In this document: positions 8,513 through 17,235 of the stretch, in pieces | Position numbering within the stretch: the first letter of the stretch is position 1 | Layout of the letters: the number at the start of each line of letters is the position of its first letter | Assembly (NCBI GenBank): GCA_947441065.1 | Contig: CANESI010000007.1 | Location: 1-64,000, forward strand | DNA from: Caulobacteraceae bacterium | Lineage (GTDB): Bacteria; Pseudomonadota; Alphaproteobacteria; Caulobacterales; Caulobacteraceae | Direction: 5' to 3' | DNA length: 64,000 nucleotides | Made by a program: the position numbers and the translations under genes | The notes under the pieces: generated by a model | What the model saw: the letters and a program-made list of their open reading frames with translations, nothing else | What the model was told of the DNA's origin: nothing | The model's database searches: none

Positions 8513-9148
8513 TCAGTTGGCCGGTTTGGTGCCTTCACTCAGGCCTGCCTTGCGCGGATCGGCCTTGGGCGAGGGGGCCAGCCGCATGACTTCGGTCTGA
8601 TATTTCTCGTCCTCAGTGGCCGCCAGCAGGGGGGCGGCGTCCGCGCAGGCCCGGCATAGGGTTTCAACCCATGGCCCATCGACCTTGTTAAAATCGGACA
8701 GAACCCAGCCCAGAACCATATCCTTATCGCCCGGATGGCCCACCCCCATGCGCGCTCGGCGAAAGTTGGGACCCATCTGGCCGATGATTGAGCGAAGGCC
8801 ATTGTGACCCGCCGCCCCGCCGCCGGTCTTCATGCGAAACCGTCCGGGGGCCAGATCCATCTCATCATGGAACACCACGACCTGATCGAGCGGGGCCTTA
8901 TAGAATTTGGCGGCGGCCAAGATCGCTCGGCCACTTTCGTTCATATAGGTCTGGGGTTTCATCAGCAGGGCGCGAACCTCGCCTGCGGGGGTCTGGATAT
9001 TGCCCTCACAGACCTCGCTCTGAAACTTGGTGCGCCAAGGGCCAAAGCGCCAGCGGCTGGCGATCTCATCGACGCACAGAAAGCCGATATTGTGGCGATT
9101 GCGCTCATATTTCGGTCCAGGATTGCCCAGACCAGCCAAGATCAACAT
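8513..9148 (-). CDS. pth: Peptidyl-tRNA hydrolase
   Basis: 211 residues. MLILAGLGNPGPKYERNRHNIGF contains the catalytic His, FHDEMDLAPGRFRMKTGGGAAGHNGLRS contains the Asp and substrate-binding loop, and MGVGHPGDKDMVLGWVLSDF is also family-typical. The enzyme releases tRNA from peptidyl-tRNAs that drop off the ribosome. The C-terminal tail (about residues 185-211) is extended and low in complexity. It follows rplY by 170 bases, which include a weak hairpin near 9205-9232, and both genes are probably transcribed together. Confidence 0.97.
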   Translation of the reverse strand: MLILAGLGNPGPKYERNRHNIGFLCVDEIASRWRFGPWRTKFQSEVCEGNIQTPAGEVRALLMKPQTYMNESGRAILAAAKFYKAPLDQVVVFHDEMDLAPGRFRMKTGGGAAGHNGLRSIIGQMGPNFRRARMGVGHPGDKDMVLGWVLSDFNKVDGPWVETLCRACADAAPLLAATEDEKYQTEVMRLAPSPKADPRKAGLSEGTKPAN

Positions 9149-9318
9149 GGGGCGTCCATTCTCAATGGGCCAGCAGGGGCCAATAGGGGCCTGAATATAG
9201 ATACAGGGCGCGCCCGTTAAGGCACGCCCTGCAGTATTAGGGTCTCAGCGTTTCAGATCAGGCTGTCGCGAGCGCCAGACTTTAGCGGCTCAGCGAAGCG
9301 GATCGAAGGTCGCTTTGA

Positions 9319-9618
9319 TTAGCTGACGCGCAGCAGGTCGAAGTGGACCGGCTCATCGCTGACAGGGTGGAATTGGATTTCCTTAGCGACGACCTTCTGG
9401 GTCTTGCCGCCGTGGGACAGGGTGACCTGTTGGCCAGCCAGCTTGCCGGACAATAGGGCCTTGCGGAATTCGTTGCTCTTGACCGAAATGGCCAAAGGCT
9501 CAGCACCGCCGCCATAGACGACGCCCGGTACATGACCTGCACGGCGGGTTTCACGCGCGCCACCGGTACCAGTGCGCTCACGCAGTTCAACATTCAGGAC
9601 GATCTCGGCCATGGCCAT
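9319..9618 (-). CDS. rplY: 50S ribosomal protein L25, short form
   Basis: The start is placed at ATG 9618 (MAMAEIVLNVEL), with ATG 9612 equally possible; the longer frame upstream is not L25-like. The roughly 99 residues match the N-terminal 5S rRNA-binding domain, including ETRRAGHVPGVVYGGG and EIQFHPVSDEPVHFDLLRVS. The protein stops there. Most alphaproteobacterial L25 proteins are about 190-220 residues because of a second CTC/TL5-type domain. The 170 bases before pth do not encode that domain in any frame I could read. It is therefore an E. coli-sized L25, apparently complete rather than broken. Confidence 0.92.
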   Translation of the reverse strand: MAMAEIVLNVELRERTGTGGARETRRAGHVPGVVYGGGAEPLAISVKSNEFRKALLSGKLAGQQVTLSHGGKTQKVVAKEIQFHPVSDEPVHFDLLRVS

Positions 9619-9773
9619 GCTCTCAAACGAAACCGCCGCACTGTGACCGCGCGGCGTAGGTCGGACAAATAAGGTGGCGGTAGATACACGCTTCAGGGCG
9701 TCCATGCAACGGTTCAGGCCGCATGAACGCAAATGGTTGGTTCACACCGTGTGAGGAAGGGTCCGAGCCGGTC

Positions 9774-10709
9774 CTAATCGAACAGTTTTGACACCGATTC
9801 CTCGTTGGCGATCCGGCGAATGGCCTCGCCGATCAGAGGGGCGGAGCCGACGACCCGGATCTTGGGGCTTTGCAGCACATTGTCGGCGGCCTCGATAGAA
9901 TCGGTGACCACCAGTTCAGTCAGGACCGACGCATTGACCCGGTCCACGGCGGCCCCCGACAGAACGCCGTGCGTGATGTAGGCCGACACTTCGGTTGCGC
10001 CATTTTCAATCAGGGCCGCTGCCGCGTTGCACAGGGTGCCGCCGGAATCGACAATGTCATCGAACAGGATGCAGCGGCGGCCAGAGACATCACCGATGAT
10101 GTTCATCACTTCGCTCTCGCCCGGACCCGAGCGGCGCTTATCGACGATGGCTAGGTCAGCATTGAGGCGCTTGGCCAATGAGCGGGCGCGAACCACGCCG
10201 CCAACATCGGGCGACACGATCATCAGGTCGCTGCAATCGCGACAGTGATCGCGAATGTCGAGGGCCAGAACCGGGGTGGCGACCAGATTGTCGGTGGGAA
10301 TGTCGAAGAAGCCTTGGATCTGTCCAGCGTGCAGGTCCATGGTCAGGACCCGATGCGCTCCAGCGCGGGTGACCAGATTGGCGACCAGCTTGGCCGAGAT
10401 GGGCGTGCGGCCACCGGTCTTTCGATCCTGACGCGCATAGCCGAAATAGGGCATGACCGCTGTGATCCGCCGGGCCGAGGCGCGCGACAGGGCGTCGATA
10501 CAGATCAACAGCTCCATCAGATTGTCATTGGCCGGATAGCTGGTCGATTGGATGACAAAGACATCCTCGCCGCGAACATTTTCGTCGATGGTGACGAAGA
10601 CCTCATTATCGGCGAAGCGGCGCACTTGGGCGCGGGTCAAGGGCATGTCGAGATATTCAGCGATGGCCTTGGCCAGCGTACGGTTTGAATTGCCAGCAAG
10701 CAGTTTCAT
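9774..10709 (-). CDS. prs: Ribose-phosphate pyrophosphokinase (PRPP synthase)
   Basis: 311 residues from ATG 10709 ([20 protein letters not shown]). The upstream 25 codons of the open frame are not family-like. Key motifs: [31 protein letters not shown] (ATP/PPi loop), [14 protein letters not shown], and the PRPP-binding [13 protein letters not shown]. The enzyme makes PRPP from ribose 5-phosphate and ATP for nucleotide, histidine and tryptophan synthesis. The length is standard. It is upstream of rplY-pth on the same strand. Confidence 0.97.
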   Translation of the reverse strand: MKLLAGNSNRTLAKAIAEYLDMPLTRAQVRRFADNEVFVTIDENVRGEDVFVIQSTSYPANDNLMELLICIDALSRASARRITAVMPYFGYARQDRKTGGRTPISAKLVANLVTRAGAHRVLTMDLHAGQIQGFFDIPTDNLVATPVLALDIRDHCRDCSDLMIVSPDVGGVVRARSLAKRLNADLAIVDKRRSGPGESEVMNIIGDVSGRRCILFDDIVDSGGTLCNAAAALIENGATEVSAYITHGVLSGAAVDRVNASVLTELVVTDSIEAADNVLQSPKIRVVGSAPLIGEAIRRIANEESVSKLFD

Positions 10710-10828
10710 CTTGAGTGCACCCCTAGACCCCGATTGACCGGCTTCTATCAGTCCGCCGCCGACCGGCAAGTCTGATCTGCTCAATTCACGGTCTTGTGGG
10801 CAATCTTTATGGCTACTGCAACCTTTGG

Positions 10829-11614
10829 TCAGTCCGCCGTGAGCATTATGGCCGAGAGCAGGCGGCCATAATCGTCATCCTTCTGATGAAAAGCCCGGCG
10901 ATTCGAGAAGAAGAGATCGGGCTCGGCCAGCGTATCCTTGCCGATCCATTCAGGCGCTTGGACGCCCGCGCCGCGCAAACGCTCCAGCACAAAGCCCGGA
11001 AGGTCGAACATGTGCTTGCCCGCCTCCGCCGCAGGGCGGAAAAAGCAGCTTGATCCAGGGCGTTCGGTTTTAAACCGTTCAAAGAACTCGGGGCCAACCT
11101 CATAGGAGTTTGGACCGATGCAGGGACCGACCACAGCGACAATGCTCTCCGCCTTGGCCCCTCTGGCCACCATCGCCGCGACGGCGGCCTCTGCCATCCC
11201 CGATAGGGCACCCTTCCATCCGGCATGGGCGGCGCAGACCACCCGTGCTTCAGCATCGGCCAAAAGGATTGGCGCGCAGTCGGCAGCCAAGGCGCCGCAG
11301 ACCAGGCCAGGCTGTGAGGCCACGACCCCATCTCCCTCAAGTCGGACCTCACCGGTCTGATCCTCTGCTGACAGGACGATGGTGGAGTGGATCTGATAGC
11401 CGGTCAGCAGATGGTCGGTGTCGGTGCCAAAATGAGCCGCAGCACGGCGGCGGTTTTCGCGCACATCGGCTGGCTCATCGCGAGAGCCCCGCCCGACATT
11501 GAGACTGTCATAGACCCCGGTCGAGACGCCGCCCTGACGGGTGAAGAAGGCGTGCTTGATACCCTTGAGGGCCGAAAGCTTGGGGTGGGTCAGGACGGGA
11601 AGCGGGCTCATCAT
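10829..11614 (-). CDS. pgeF: Peptidoglycan editing factor / purine nucleoside phosphorylase (YfiH-DUF152, laccase domain)
   Basis: 261 residues. ATG 11614 overlaps the TGA of the upstream methyltransferase gene as ATGA, which fixes the start ([13 protein letters not shown]). Family motifs are [11 protein letters not shown], the zinc/active-site DCAPILLAD and CAAHAGWKG, and [15 protein letters not shown]. Members have been described both as multicopper-like phenol oxidases and as purine nucleoside-cleaving enzymes, and as editing cell-wall precursors in E. coli. It is the last gene of the lgt-methyltransferase-pgeF operon. Confidence 0.94.
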   Translation of the reverse strand: MMSPLPVLTHPKLSALKGIKHAFFTRQGGVSTGVYDSLNVGRGSRDEPADVRENRRRAAAHFGTDTDHLLTGYQIHSTIVLSAEDQTGEVRLEGDGVVASQPGLVCGALAADCAPILLADAEARVVCAAHAGWKGALSGMAEAAVAAMVARGAKAESIVAVVGPCIGPNSYEVGPEFFERFKTERPGSSCFFRPAAEAGKHMFDLPGFVLERLRGAGVQAPEWIGKDTLAEPDLFFSNRRAFHQKDDDYGRLLSAIMLTAD

Positions 11615-12684
11615 GGATCCTCTGGATCGGTCGAAAATCCGGGCGGCTGGGGCAGGTCTTTGGACCATAGGCCCGCGACCTTGAACAGGTCCCCCATCTG
11701 GTCTGGCGCAATCAGCCGTTCAAGCTGGCGCTCGATAATGGCGCTCTGGTCCGGCCGGGCCTTGGCCAGACTTTCGGCCCGCGTGACGATGCCCAGCCGT
11801 TGCAAAAAGGCACTTTGGGAGGTGATGGCAACCTCGACCCCTTGCGCCTGAGCCGCCTTCAAGACGGCGGGGAAATCAGCATGGATGGTCAGGTCATCCA
11901 GTCCCGGATGGTCCAATGGGCCGTATTTTTGGTGGCTACGGAGGGCCTGCAGCGTATCGCCGAACCCTTCGGTGTCGCGGCCATAGTCGATCAGCAGGCC
12001 CGCACCGCCGCGCCTTGCGATCAGGGCGGCGATTTCAGCGCCCATAGCCTCTTGCGCCGCCGATAGCTCGAGCACCGCACCTTGCGGGGCCGCTGGAAAC
12101 AGCCCCTCGACCGGTCGCGGTGAGAGACCAAAGGTCAGGTCGCCCTCGTCGGTTAGCCCCACCATGCGTTCGGCCCAGCCCGTGGCGGTGCGGATGAATT
12201 GCCGGGCGGGCAGACAGTCCAGAACCTCATTGGCGATGAGGATCACAGGGCCATCACCGGTCACCTCGTCCAGCCTCGTGACCCAACGGATGGGCGCACC
12301 CGCCAGTTTTTGTTGTTGGATGAGGGTCAGGGGCGCGCTGGTTTCGACCAGTGTGACCTCTAGACCTTCGACCATCTGCGGTGCCAGCCGGGCTGCGCGC
12401 AGAAGATCGCTCATCAGTGTGCCATCCCCCGGCCCGATCTCGATCAGGCTGAGCTGTTTAGGGCGACCTAGGCTTTCCCAAACGGCGATGGTCCACAGGC
12501 CCAGCAACTCGCCGAACATCTGTGACGTCAGAGGGGCGGTGAGAAAATCCCCCTCTGCGCCCAGCTTAGGATGGGCCGCGTAATAGCCATCCTTTGGGTC
12601 ATGCAGGCATAGGCCCATATATTGGGCCACGCTGATCGGGCCAAAGGCGCTGATCTGGGCCTGAAGACGGGCCTTTAGGCTCAT
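11611..12684 (-). CDS. SAM-dependent methyltransferase, MidA/NDUFAF7 family (DUF185)
   Basis: 357 residues. The ATG at 12684 overlaps the lgt stop as ATGA, so MSLKARLQAQIS is taken as the start. Family signatures are the N-terminal YMGLCLHDPKDGYYAAHPKLGAEGDFLTAP segment, the SAM-binding IEIGPGDGTLMSDLLRA, and LIANEVLDCLPARQF. The eukaryotic relatives dimethylate an arginine of complex I subunit NDUFS2, and the bacterial role is presumed similar but is not shown here. It sits between lgt and pgeF with 4-base overlaps on both sides, a common alphaproteobacterial arrangement. Confidence 0.93.
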   Translation of the reverse strand: MSLKARLQAQISAFGPISVAQYMGLCLHDPKDGYYAAHPKLGAEGDFLTAPLTSQMFGELLGLWTIAVWESLGRPKQLSLIEIGPGDGTLMSDLLRAARLAPQMVEGLEVTLVETSAPLTLIQQQKLAGAPIRWVTRLDEVTGDGPVILIANEVLDCLPARQFIRTATGWAERMVGLTDEGDLTFGLSPRPVEGLFPAAPQGAVLELSAAQEAMGAEIAALIARRGGAGLLIDYGRDTEGFGDTLQALRSHQKYGPLDHPGLDDLTIHADFPAVLKAAQAQGVEVAITSQSAFLQRLGIVTRAESLAKARPDQSAIIERQLERLIAPDQMGDLFKVAGLWSKDLPQPPGFSTDPEDP

Positions 12685-13490
12685 TGTGCGACGGGGGGCT
12701 TTTGCGCGCGCCAAACCAGCCAAGCGCCGATCAGGATCATTGGGGCCGAGAGGATCATGCCCATGGTCAGGCCGAACGGGAAATCGGGCATGCCGATATC
12801 GGGCTCGCGCACGGTCTCGAGGCTGAAACGGATCAGGCCATAGCCGAGCATAAAGAGCCCCGCGACCCCGCCGCTTCTTTGCAGCCAGCCTAAACGATGG
12901 GTTGCGAAGCGCAGGATGATGAACAGCAAGATACCCTCTAGTGCTGCCTCATAGAGCTGGCTCGGATGGCGCGGCTCTGGACCAGCAGCGGGAAAGATGA
13001 TCGCCCAAGGCACATCGGTGGGGCGGCCCCAGAGCTCGCCATTGATGAAGTTTGCAATCCGGCCAAACAGCAGGCCAAAGGGCGTAGCGGCGGCAACCAG
13101 ATCGCCCAATCTGAGCAGGTCGATCTTACAATGTCTGGCAAAGAGCGCGACCGCGACACAGACCCCGATAAAGCCGCCGTGGAAAGACATGCCGCCCTGC
13201 CAGATCTTGAAGACCTCCAGGGGGTCCGACACCATGCGGTGAGCGTCATAAAAGACCGCTGAACCCAGCCGCCCCCCGACAATAACCCCAAAGGTGATCC
13301 AAAGGATGAGGTCATCGATCTGAAGGGACGTGGCGGTTGGCTCAGCGCCGCCCCACAGGGCGGGCTTGCGGGTCAGGCCAACCATATAGCGCCAGCCCAG
13401 CAAGATACCCGCCACATAGGCGAGGCCGTACCAGCGGATAGCGATAGGGCCCAGTTGGATGAGAACCGGATCGAAGTCTGGAAACTGCAC
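12681..13490 (-). CDS. lgt: Prolipoprotein diacylglyceryl transferase
   Basis: 269 residues, an inner-membrane protein with about seven hydrophobic segments. MQFPDFDPVLIQLGPIAIRWYGLAYV is the usual N-terminus, and GRIANFINGELWGRPTD with PRHPSQLYEA are the conserved Lgt signatures carrying the catalytic Arg and His. It adds diacylglycerol to the lipobox Cys of prolipoproteins, the first step of lipoprotein maturation; BamD in this window is a likely client. First gene of a three-gene operon, divergent from ubiK. Confidence 0.97.
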   Translation of the reverse strand: MQFPDFDPVLIQLGPIAIRWYGLAYVAGILLGWRYMVGLTRKPALWGGAEPTATSLQIDDLILWITFGVIVGGRLGSAVFYDAHRMVSDPLEVFKIWQGGMSFHGGFIGVCVAVALFARHCKIDLLRLGDLVAAATPFGLLFGRIANFINGELWGRPTDVPWAIIFPAAGPEPRHPSQLYEAALEGILLFIILRFATHRLGWLQRSGGVAGLFMLGYGLIRFSLETVREPDIGMPDFPFGLTMGMILSAPMILIGAWLVWRAQKPPVAQ

Positions 13491-13615
13491 GAAAGCTGTC
13501 CTTTGGCTGCGTCAAATCTGCTTTAGCAGGCTCCGACCAGACGGGGGAGGGGGACTGTAAAAATCGCTGTCGCATATCCTTTCCAAATCCTAAAGATTTT
13601 GGCTATAGAGAGCCT

Positions 13616-13855
13616 ATGCACAGCCAAAATCCTTTCCTCGATGAGTTCGCCAAGCTGACCACCACGGCCATGGGCCTGGCGCAGGCCGCTGGCGAGGAAG
13701 CCAAAACCGCAGTCCGCGCTCAAGCTGACCGTTTCGTTGCCGAAATGGATCTGGTGCGCCGCGATGAACTGGATGCCCTAAAGGCGGAACTTCTGTCCCT
13801 GCGGCAGGAGATCGAGGCCCTCAAGGGCAAGCTGGACGATTCGTCCACAACCTAA
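13616..13855 (+). CDS. ubiK: UbiK-like ubiquinone biosynthesis accessory factor (BMFP domain)
   Basis: 79 residues. An N-terminal amphipathic region (NPFLDEFAKLTTTAMGLAQAAGEEAK) is followed by a strong coiled coil (FVAEMDLVRRDELDALKAELLSLRQEIEALKGKL). This is the small YqiC/DUF526 family. UbiK is known to help the COQ metabolon by binding UbiJ and to form trimers. Divergent from lgt. The assignment rests on length, helix pattern and the RRDEFD/ALKAEL-like consensus. Confidence 0.86.
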   Translation: MHSQNPFLDEFAKLTTTAMGLAQAAGEEAKTAVRAQADRFVAEMDLVRRDELDALKAELLSLRQEIEALKGKLDDSSTT

Positions 13856-13978
13856 TCTTCGCCTGCTGCGTGAACCGGCTTGTGACCCGAGCCCGAAAGC
13901 AGCTTAAACTCTTTTTTGCATGAGGCGATTCCCGGTCACGCCATCCGCATCGACCGCGCCTTTTAGGACCGTCTTGTT

Positions 13979-14485
13979 ATGGACACCCCTTACGCCGACG
14001 AAGATTTGGACATCGGTTTAGACCCGTTGGACGTGGTCGAACATGTTCTGGCGGCTGAAAACCTGACCTTTGACCGCACCGATGAGGGCGATCTCGCCTT
14101 TTCGCTGGCCGGGGACTGGAAGGACTATGAACTTTGGTTCGCTTGGCGCGCTGAGGCCGATTGTCTGCAGCTTTGCCTTTCGGTGGATTTGCGCGCGGCC
14201 AAGGATCAGCGAGCCAAGGCCTATGAGCTCCTGTCCCTGATCAATCAGCGGGTTTGGCTCGGCCATTTCGAGGTCTGGGCTGATGAGGGAGAGGTGGTCT
14301 TCCGCCACGCCCTATCCTTGCCCCATGGCGAGCGTCCAACCTTGGCCCAAGCCGCATCGATGATCGATGCAGCGGTCGAGGCGGCGGACCGATTCTATCC
14401 GGCCTTTGACTTCCTGTTCAATGGTGACAAGTCTCCCGCAGAGGCCGTGTCGGCCTGCATGTTCGAGACGGTCGGCACAGCCTGA
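13979..14485 (+). CDS. YbjN domain-containing protein
   Basis: 168 residues, soluble and acidic, with no signal peptide. The core (FSLAGDWKDYELWFAWRAEADCLQLCLSVDL, LLSLINQRVWLGHFEVWADEGEVVFRHAL, and MIDAAVEAADRFYPAFDFLFNG) matches the YbjN fold, which is related to type III secretion chaperones. It commonly lies just before proC in alphaproteobacteria, as here (26-base gap). Its molecular role is not established. Confidence 0.88.
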   Translation: MDTPYADEDLDIGLDPLDVVEHVLAAENLTFDRTDEGDLAFSLAGDWKDYELWFAWRAEADCLQLCLSVDLRAAKDQRAKAYELLSLINQRVWLGHFEVWADEGEVVFRHALSLPHGERPTLAQAASMIDAAVEAADRFYPAFDFLFNGDKSPAEAVSACMFETVGTA

Positions 14486-14511
14486 ATTTTCGGTCTAAGG
14501 CGGATTTGATC

Positions 14512-15306
14512 ATGACTCCCATTTTAATGCTGGGCGCTGGCCGCATGGGCGGCGCTCTGATTGAGGGCTGGAGCCTCATGGGGGCCTTCGCGCCGTCCGA
14601 CCTGATCATCCGTGACCCCTATCCGTCAAAGGAGGCTGAGGCGGCAGCCAAGGCCGGGGCCCGTCTCAATCCAGCAGATAGCGTGCTGGCTGAGGCCAAG
14701 GTGCTGCTTTTGGCCGTTAAGCCGCAGATGTGGCGCGAGGCGGCGGCCCAGATTGTTGACCATCTGGCTTCTGACTGCATCATTGTATCCATCGCGGCGG
14801 GCGTTAGGTCCGCCGATATCAGCGCCGCCTTCGCAGGTCGCCGGGTAGCGAGACTCATGCCCACCACGGCAGTGGCCGTGGCCAAGGGCGTGGCCTCGAT
14901 CTTTGCGCCGGACCCGCAGGCTATGAGCGTTGCCCACGCCCTGTTCGATCCTGTGGCGGTAACGGTGGATGTGGATGACGAGGCCCTGATGGACTCGGTC
15001 GTGGGCCTGTCGGGCTCTGCGCCAGCCTATCTCTATGCCTTCATTGAGGCGCTAGAAGCCACCGGTCCGGCCCACGGCCTGACGGTGGAGGCCTCACGGA
15101 CATTGGCCCGCGCCACCATCATCGGCGCTGCGGCTTTGCTTGAGGCCAGCCAAGAGGACCCCGCCGAACTGCGCAGGCAAGTCACCTCTCCGGGCGGCAC
15201 CACCCAAGCGGCTTTAGAGGTCCTGATGGGTGAAGGCGGCCTTGGCGACCTTCTCGCCCGCGCCGTTGCGGCGGCTGTGAAGCGGTCACGGGAATTGGCG
15301 GGTTAG
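14512..15306 (+). CDS. proC: Pyrroline-5-carboxylate reductase
   Basis: 264 residues. ATG 14512 is preceded by AAGGCGGA at about 8 bases, better than the in-frame TTG at 14506. The NADPH-binding Rossmann start LGAGRMGGALIEGW, VKPQMW, VARLMPTTAVAVAKGV, GLSGSAPAYLYAFIEA, and the C-terminal signature with TSPGGTTQAALEVL define ProC. It catalyses the last step of proline synthesis. Likely co-transcribed with the YbjN-like gene. Confidence 0.97.
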   Translation: MTPILMLGAGRMGGALIEGWSLMGAFAPSDLIIRDPYPSKEAEAAAKAGARLNPADSVLAEAKVLLLAVKPQMWREAAAQIVDHLASDCIIVSIAAGVRSADISAAFAGRRVARLMPTTAVAVAKGVASIFAPDPQAMSVAHALFDPVAVTVDVDDEALMDSVVGLSGSAPAYLYAFIEALEATGPAHGLTVEASRTLARATIIGAAALLEASQEDPAELRRQVTSPGGTTQAALEVLMGEGGLGDLLARAVAAAVKRSRELAG

Positions 15307-15348
15307 CCACCCCTTGCCGCCCCGGCCATCGCGGTCCATCTGTAGTCT

Positions 15349-15903
15349 ATGACCCAGCTTGAGCCCTCCATCCTTGACCGTGCCGCTGATGCGGCCCTTG
15401 CGCTAGCAGCCGATCGTCCATGGTCGCAGATCAGCCTCTTGGATATTGCCTCTAAGGCTGAGCTTGGCTTTGCCGAACTCTATGCTGCCGCCAATGGCAA
15501 GGGGGCGGTGATGGATCATCTGTCTCGCCGGTTTGATCGGGCCGCGCTCGTAACCGCAGCGGAACCGGGCGAGGTCCATGATCGCCTCTTTGAAGCGGTG
15601 ATGGCGCGGATCGAGGCCATGGAACCGCACCGCCACGCCCTCATTGCTATTTCCCAAGAAGAGGGCCCAGCGGCGATGGCGCCTCGCCTGATCACGACCT
15701 CTAAGGCGCTTCTAGAGACCGCTGGGATCGATACGGGCGGGCTGAAGGGCATAGCGCGGCGCACGGCCATGACGGCGGTCTGGGGCCGCGTGGTGCAGGT
15801 CTGGCGCGATGATGATGGTGCGCTCAATCGCACCATGGCCGAGATTGATCAAAGGCTGAAGGACTTGCGCCGGCAGTTGGGCCGGGTTGGGGCGGGGTTC
15901 TAA
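15349..15903 (+). CDS. TetR-family-like transcriptional regulator
   Basis: 184 residues, all helical. Residues about 10-55 form a TetR-type helix-turn-helix (AADAALALAADRPWSQISLLDIASKAELGFAELYAAANGKGAVMDHL), although the recognition helix lacks the usual Tyr-x-HF pattern and reads ELYAAANGK. The C-terminal domain (LFEAVMARIEAMEPHRHALIAI...) would hold the ligand pocket. Alphaproteobacterial COQ9 proteins share this fold, so a lipid-binding role rather than DNA binding is a real alternative. It follows proC by 42 bases and ends at a repeat island. No target can be named. Confidence 0.75.
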   Translation: MTQLEPSILDRAADAALALAADRPWSQISLLDIASKAELGFAELYAAANGKGAVMDHLSRRFDRAALVTAAEPGEVHDRLFEAVMARIEAMEPHRHALIAISQEEGPAAMAPRLITTSKALLETAGIDTGGLKGIARRTAMTAVWGRVVQVWRDDDGALNRTMAEIDQRLKDLRRQLGRVGAGF

Positions 15904-15911
15904 AGGAGCCC

Positions 15912-15944
15912 CCTGTGGTGTCCCCTCCTTCGCGAGGACAACGG
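15912..15944. repeat. Short hairpin repeat, type C (copy 2)
   Basis: TGTCCCCTCCTTCGCGAGGACA is a short inverted repeat of the same type as 7231 and 16195. It is followed within four bases by the AAAACAAGGCCC border of the next type A element. Confidence 0.6.
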
Positions 15945-15947
15945 AAG

Positions 15948-16059
15948 AAAAACAAGGCCCCCTTCGGCCCTTCGGGCCACTTCCCCCAAAGGGGGAAGAT
16001 TTGCGCACCTAAGATCTTCCCCCTTTGGGGGAAGTACCGGCGAAGCCGGGGTAGGGGGT
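15948..16059. repeat. Dispersed inverted-repeat element, type A (copy 2)
   Basis: Inverted orientation relative to copy 1: AAAACAAGGCCCCC, then GGCCCTTCGGGCC, CTTCCCCCAAAGGGGGAAG, a variable centre, CTTCCCCCTTTGGGGGAAG and CCGGCGAAGCCGG, ending in GTAGGGGG. The variable centre differs from copy 1 while the arms are conserved, as expected of an element under folding constraint. Confidence 0.85.
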
Positions 16060-16073
16060 TATTTTACAATAGA

Positions 16074-16165
16074 AAACAAGGCCCTCACCCTACCCTCTCC
16101 CTCAGGGAGAGGGCTTGATCGTTCTTAGCCCTCGCCCCCTTGGGGGAGAGGGTTGGGTGAGGGGG
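16074..16165. repeat. Dispersed inverted-repeat element, type B (copy 2)
   Basis: AAAACAAGGCCCTCACCC opens the element. CCCTCTCCCTCAGGGAGAGGG and GCCCTCGCCCCCTTGGGGGAGAGGG flank a short spacer, and it closes with TTGGGTGAGGGGG. The same structure occurs at 7136 and 26203. Confidence 0.85.
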
Positions 16166-16194
16166 ATGCCCCACCGGCCTCGGTGAAAAGGTCT

Positions 16195-16220
16195 GGGTCC
16201 CCGCCTTCGCGGGGAAAGCG
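16195..16220. repeat. Short hairpin repeat, type C (copy 3)
   Basis: GGTCCCCGCCTTCGCGGGGAAAG: an 8-bp GC-rich stem with a small loop. It is followed by GGGAGACAG and then the AAAACAAGGCCC border of type A copy 3. Confidence 0.65.
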
Positions 16221-16227
16221 GGAGACA

Positions 16228-16338
16228 GAAAACAAGGCCCCCTACGGCCCTTCGGGCCACTTCCCCCAAAGGGGGAAGATTTACCGTCCCAAGATCTTCC
16301 CCCCCTGGGAGAAGTACCGGCGAAGCCGGGGTAGGGGA
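16228..16338. repeat. Dispersed inverted-repeat element, type A (copy 3)
   Basis: Same layout and orientation as copy 2 (AAAACAAGGCCCCC, GGCCCTTCGGGCC, CTTCCCCCAAAGGGGGAAG, GTAGGGG). One arm is worn: CCCCCCTGGGAGAAG. It ends on the base before the hflC stop codon, so it could form the 3' hairpin of the hflKC transcript. Confidence 0.85.
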
Positions 16339-17235
16339 TTATTTCGCCCCCGGTCCCTTATCGAAGTAGCGGAAGAAGGCGCTGTCGGGGGACAGGACCA
16401 TGGTGGTGTCGCCCTGACCCAAAGCGGCCTCATAGGCCTTCATGGTGCGATAGAAGTTGGCAAAGCTTGGATCGCGGCCAAAGCTGGAGGCGAAGATCGC
16501 CGCACGCTTGGCATCGCCCTCACCTCGGGTCCGTTCAGCCTCTTCGGTGGCGGTGGCCAGGGTGATGGCCACTTCCTTGTCGGCGCCAGCGATGATTTCA
16601 CGCTTGCCCTGTTCACCGACGGCTCGGATCTGAGCCGCCTCCTGCTGACGCGAGGTCTGCATGCGGCGGAAGACGGCGGTCTGGTTGGCAGCGGGCAGGT
16701 CGGCGCGCTTGATCCGCAGATCGATGATCTCGATCCCCAGACGCGAAGCCTCGGCCCGGCGCGACACATCCACCAAGGTCTTTTGCATCAAGGCCGAGCG
16801 CTTGCCCGAAATGATGTCGCTGGAGGTGGCCGAACCCAGAACCTGTCTCAGGCTGGAATTGACCAACCGCTCGATCCGGTCCGCCGCCGTACGCTCGTCC
16901 CGCAAGGTGCGATAGTACTGCAGCGGATTGCTGATCCGGTAGCGGATGAAGCTGTCGACGACCAGACGCTCCTGATCCGAGGCGATGACCTCTTCTTGCT
17001 CGGCTTCTAGGGTCTGGTTGCGCTTATCGAGCAGGATCACGTTCTCGAGGAACGGCGCCTTGATCTTCAGGCCTGCGTCGTTTTCGCCGAGAGTGGCATT
17101 GATCACGCGGACCGGTTCACCAAAGCGCACGACAATGGCCTGCTCACGCTGATCGACGACGAACAGGGTGTTGGCAATGACCACGAGCGCCACAACTAAG
17201 ATGGCGATATTGGCATAGAGGCGGTTCTGGTTCAT
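16339..17235 (-). CDS. hflC: Protease modulator HflC
   Basis: 298 residues. One N-terminal membrane helix (YANIAILVVALVVIANTLFVV) is followed by a band-7/SPFH domain (DQREQAIVVRFGEPVRVI, IEIIDLRIKRADLP) and a coiled-coil region rich in Ala, Glu and Arg (REIIAGADKEVAITLATATEEAERTRGEGDAKRAAIFASSFG). HflC and HflK form a large periplasmic cage around FtsH that limits its access to membrane substrates. It overlaps hflK by 4 bases (ATGA), so the two are translationally coupled. Confidence 0.96.
   Translation of the reverse strand: MNQNRLYANIAILVVALVVIANTLFVVDQREQAIVVRFGEPVRVINATLGENDAGLKIKAPFLENVILLDKRNQTLEAEQEEVIASDQERLVVDSFIRYRISNPLQYYRTLRDERTAADRIERLVNSSLRQVLGSATSSDIISGKRSALMQKTLVDVSRRAEASRLGIEIIDLRIKRADLPAANQTAVFRRMQTSRQQEAAQIRAVGEQGKREIIAGADKEVAITLATATEEAERTRGEGDAKRAAIFASSFGRDPSFANFYRTMKAYEAALGQGDTTMVLSPDSAFFRYFDKGPGAK

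Noticed and set aside
9205..9232. Hairpin between rplY and pth as a terminator
   Set aside because: The stem has a mismatch and no T-run follows on the minus strand, so transcription probably continues into pth.
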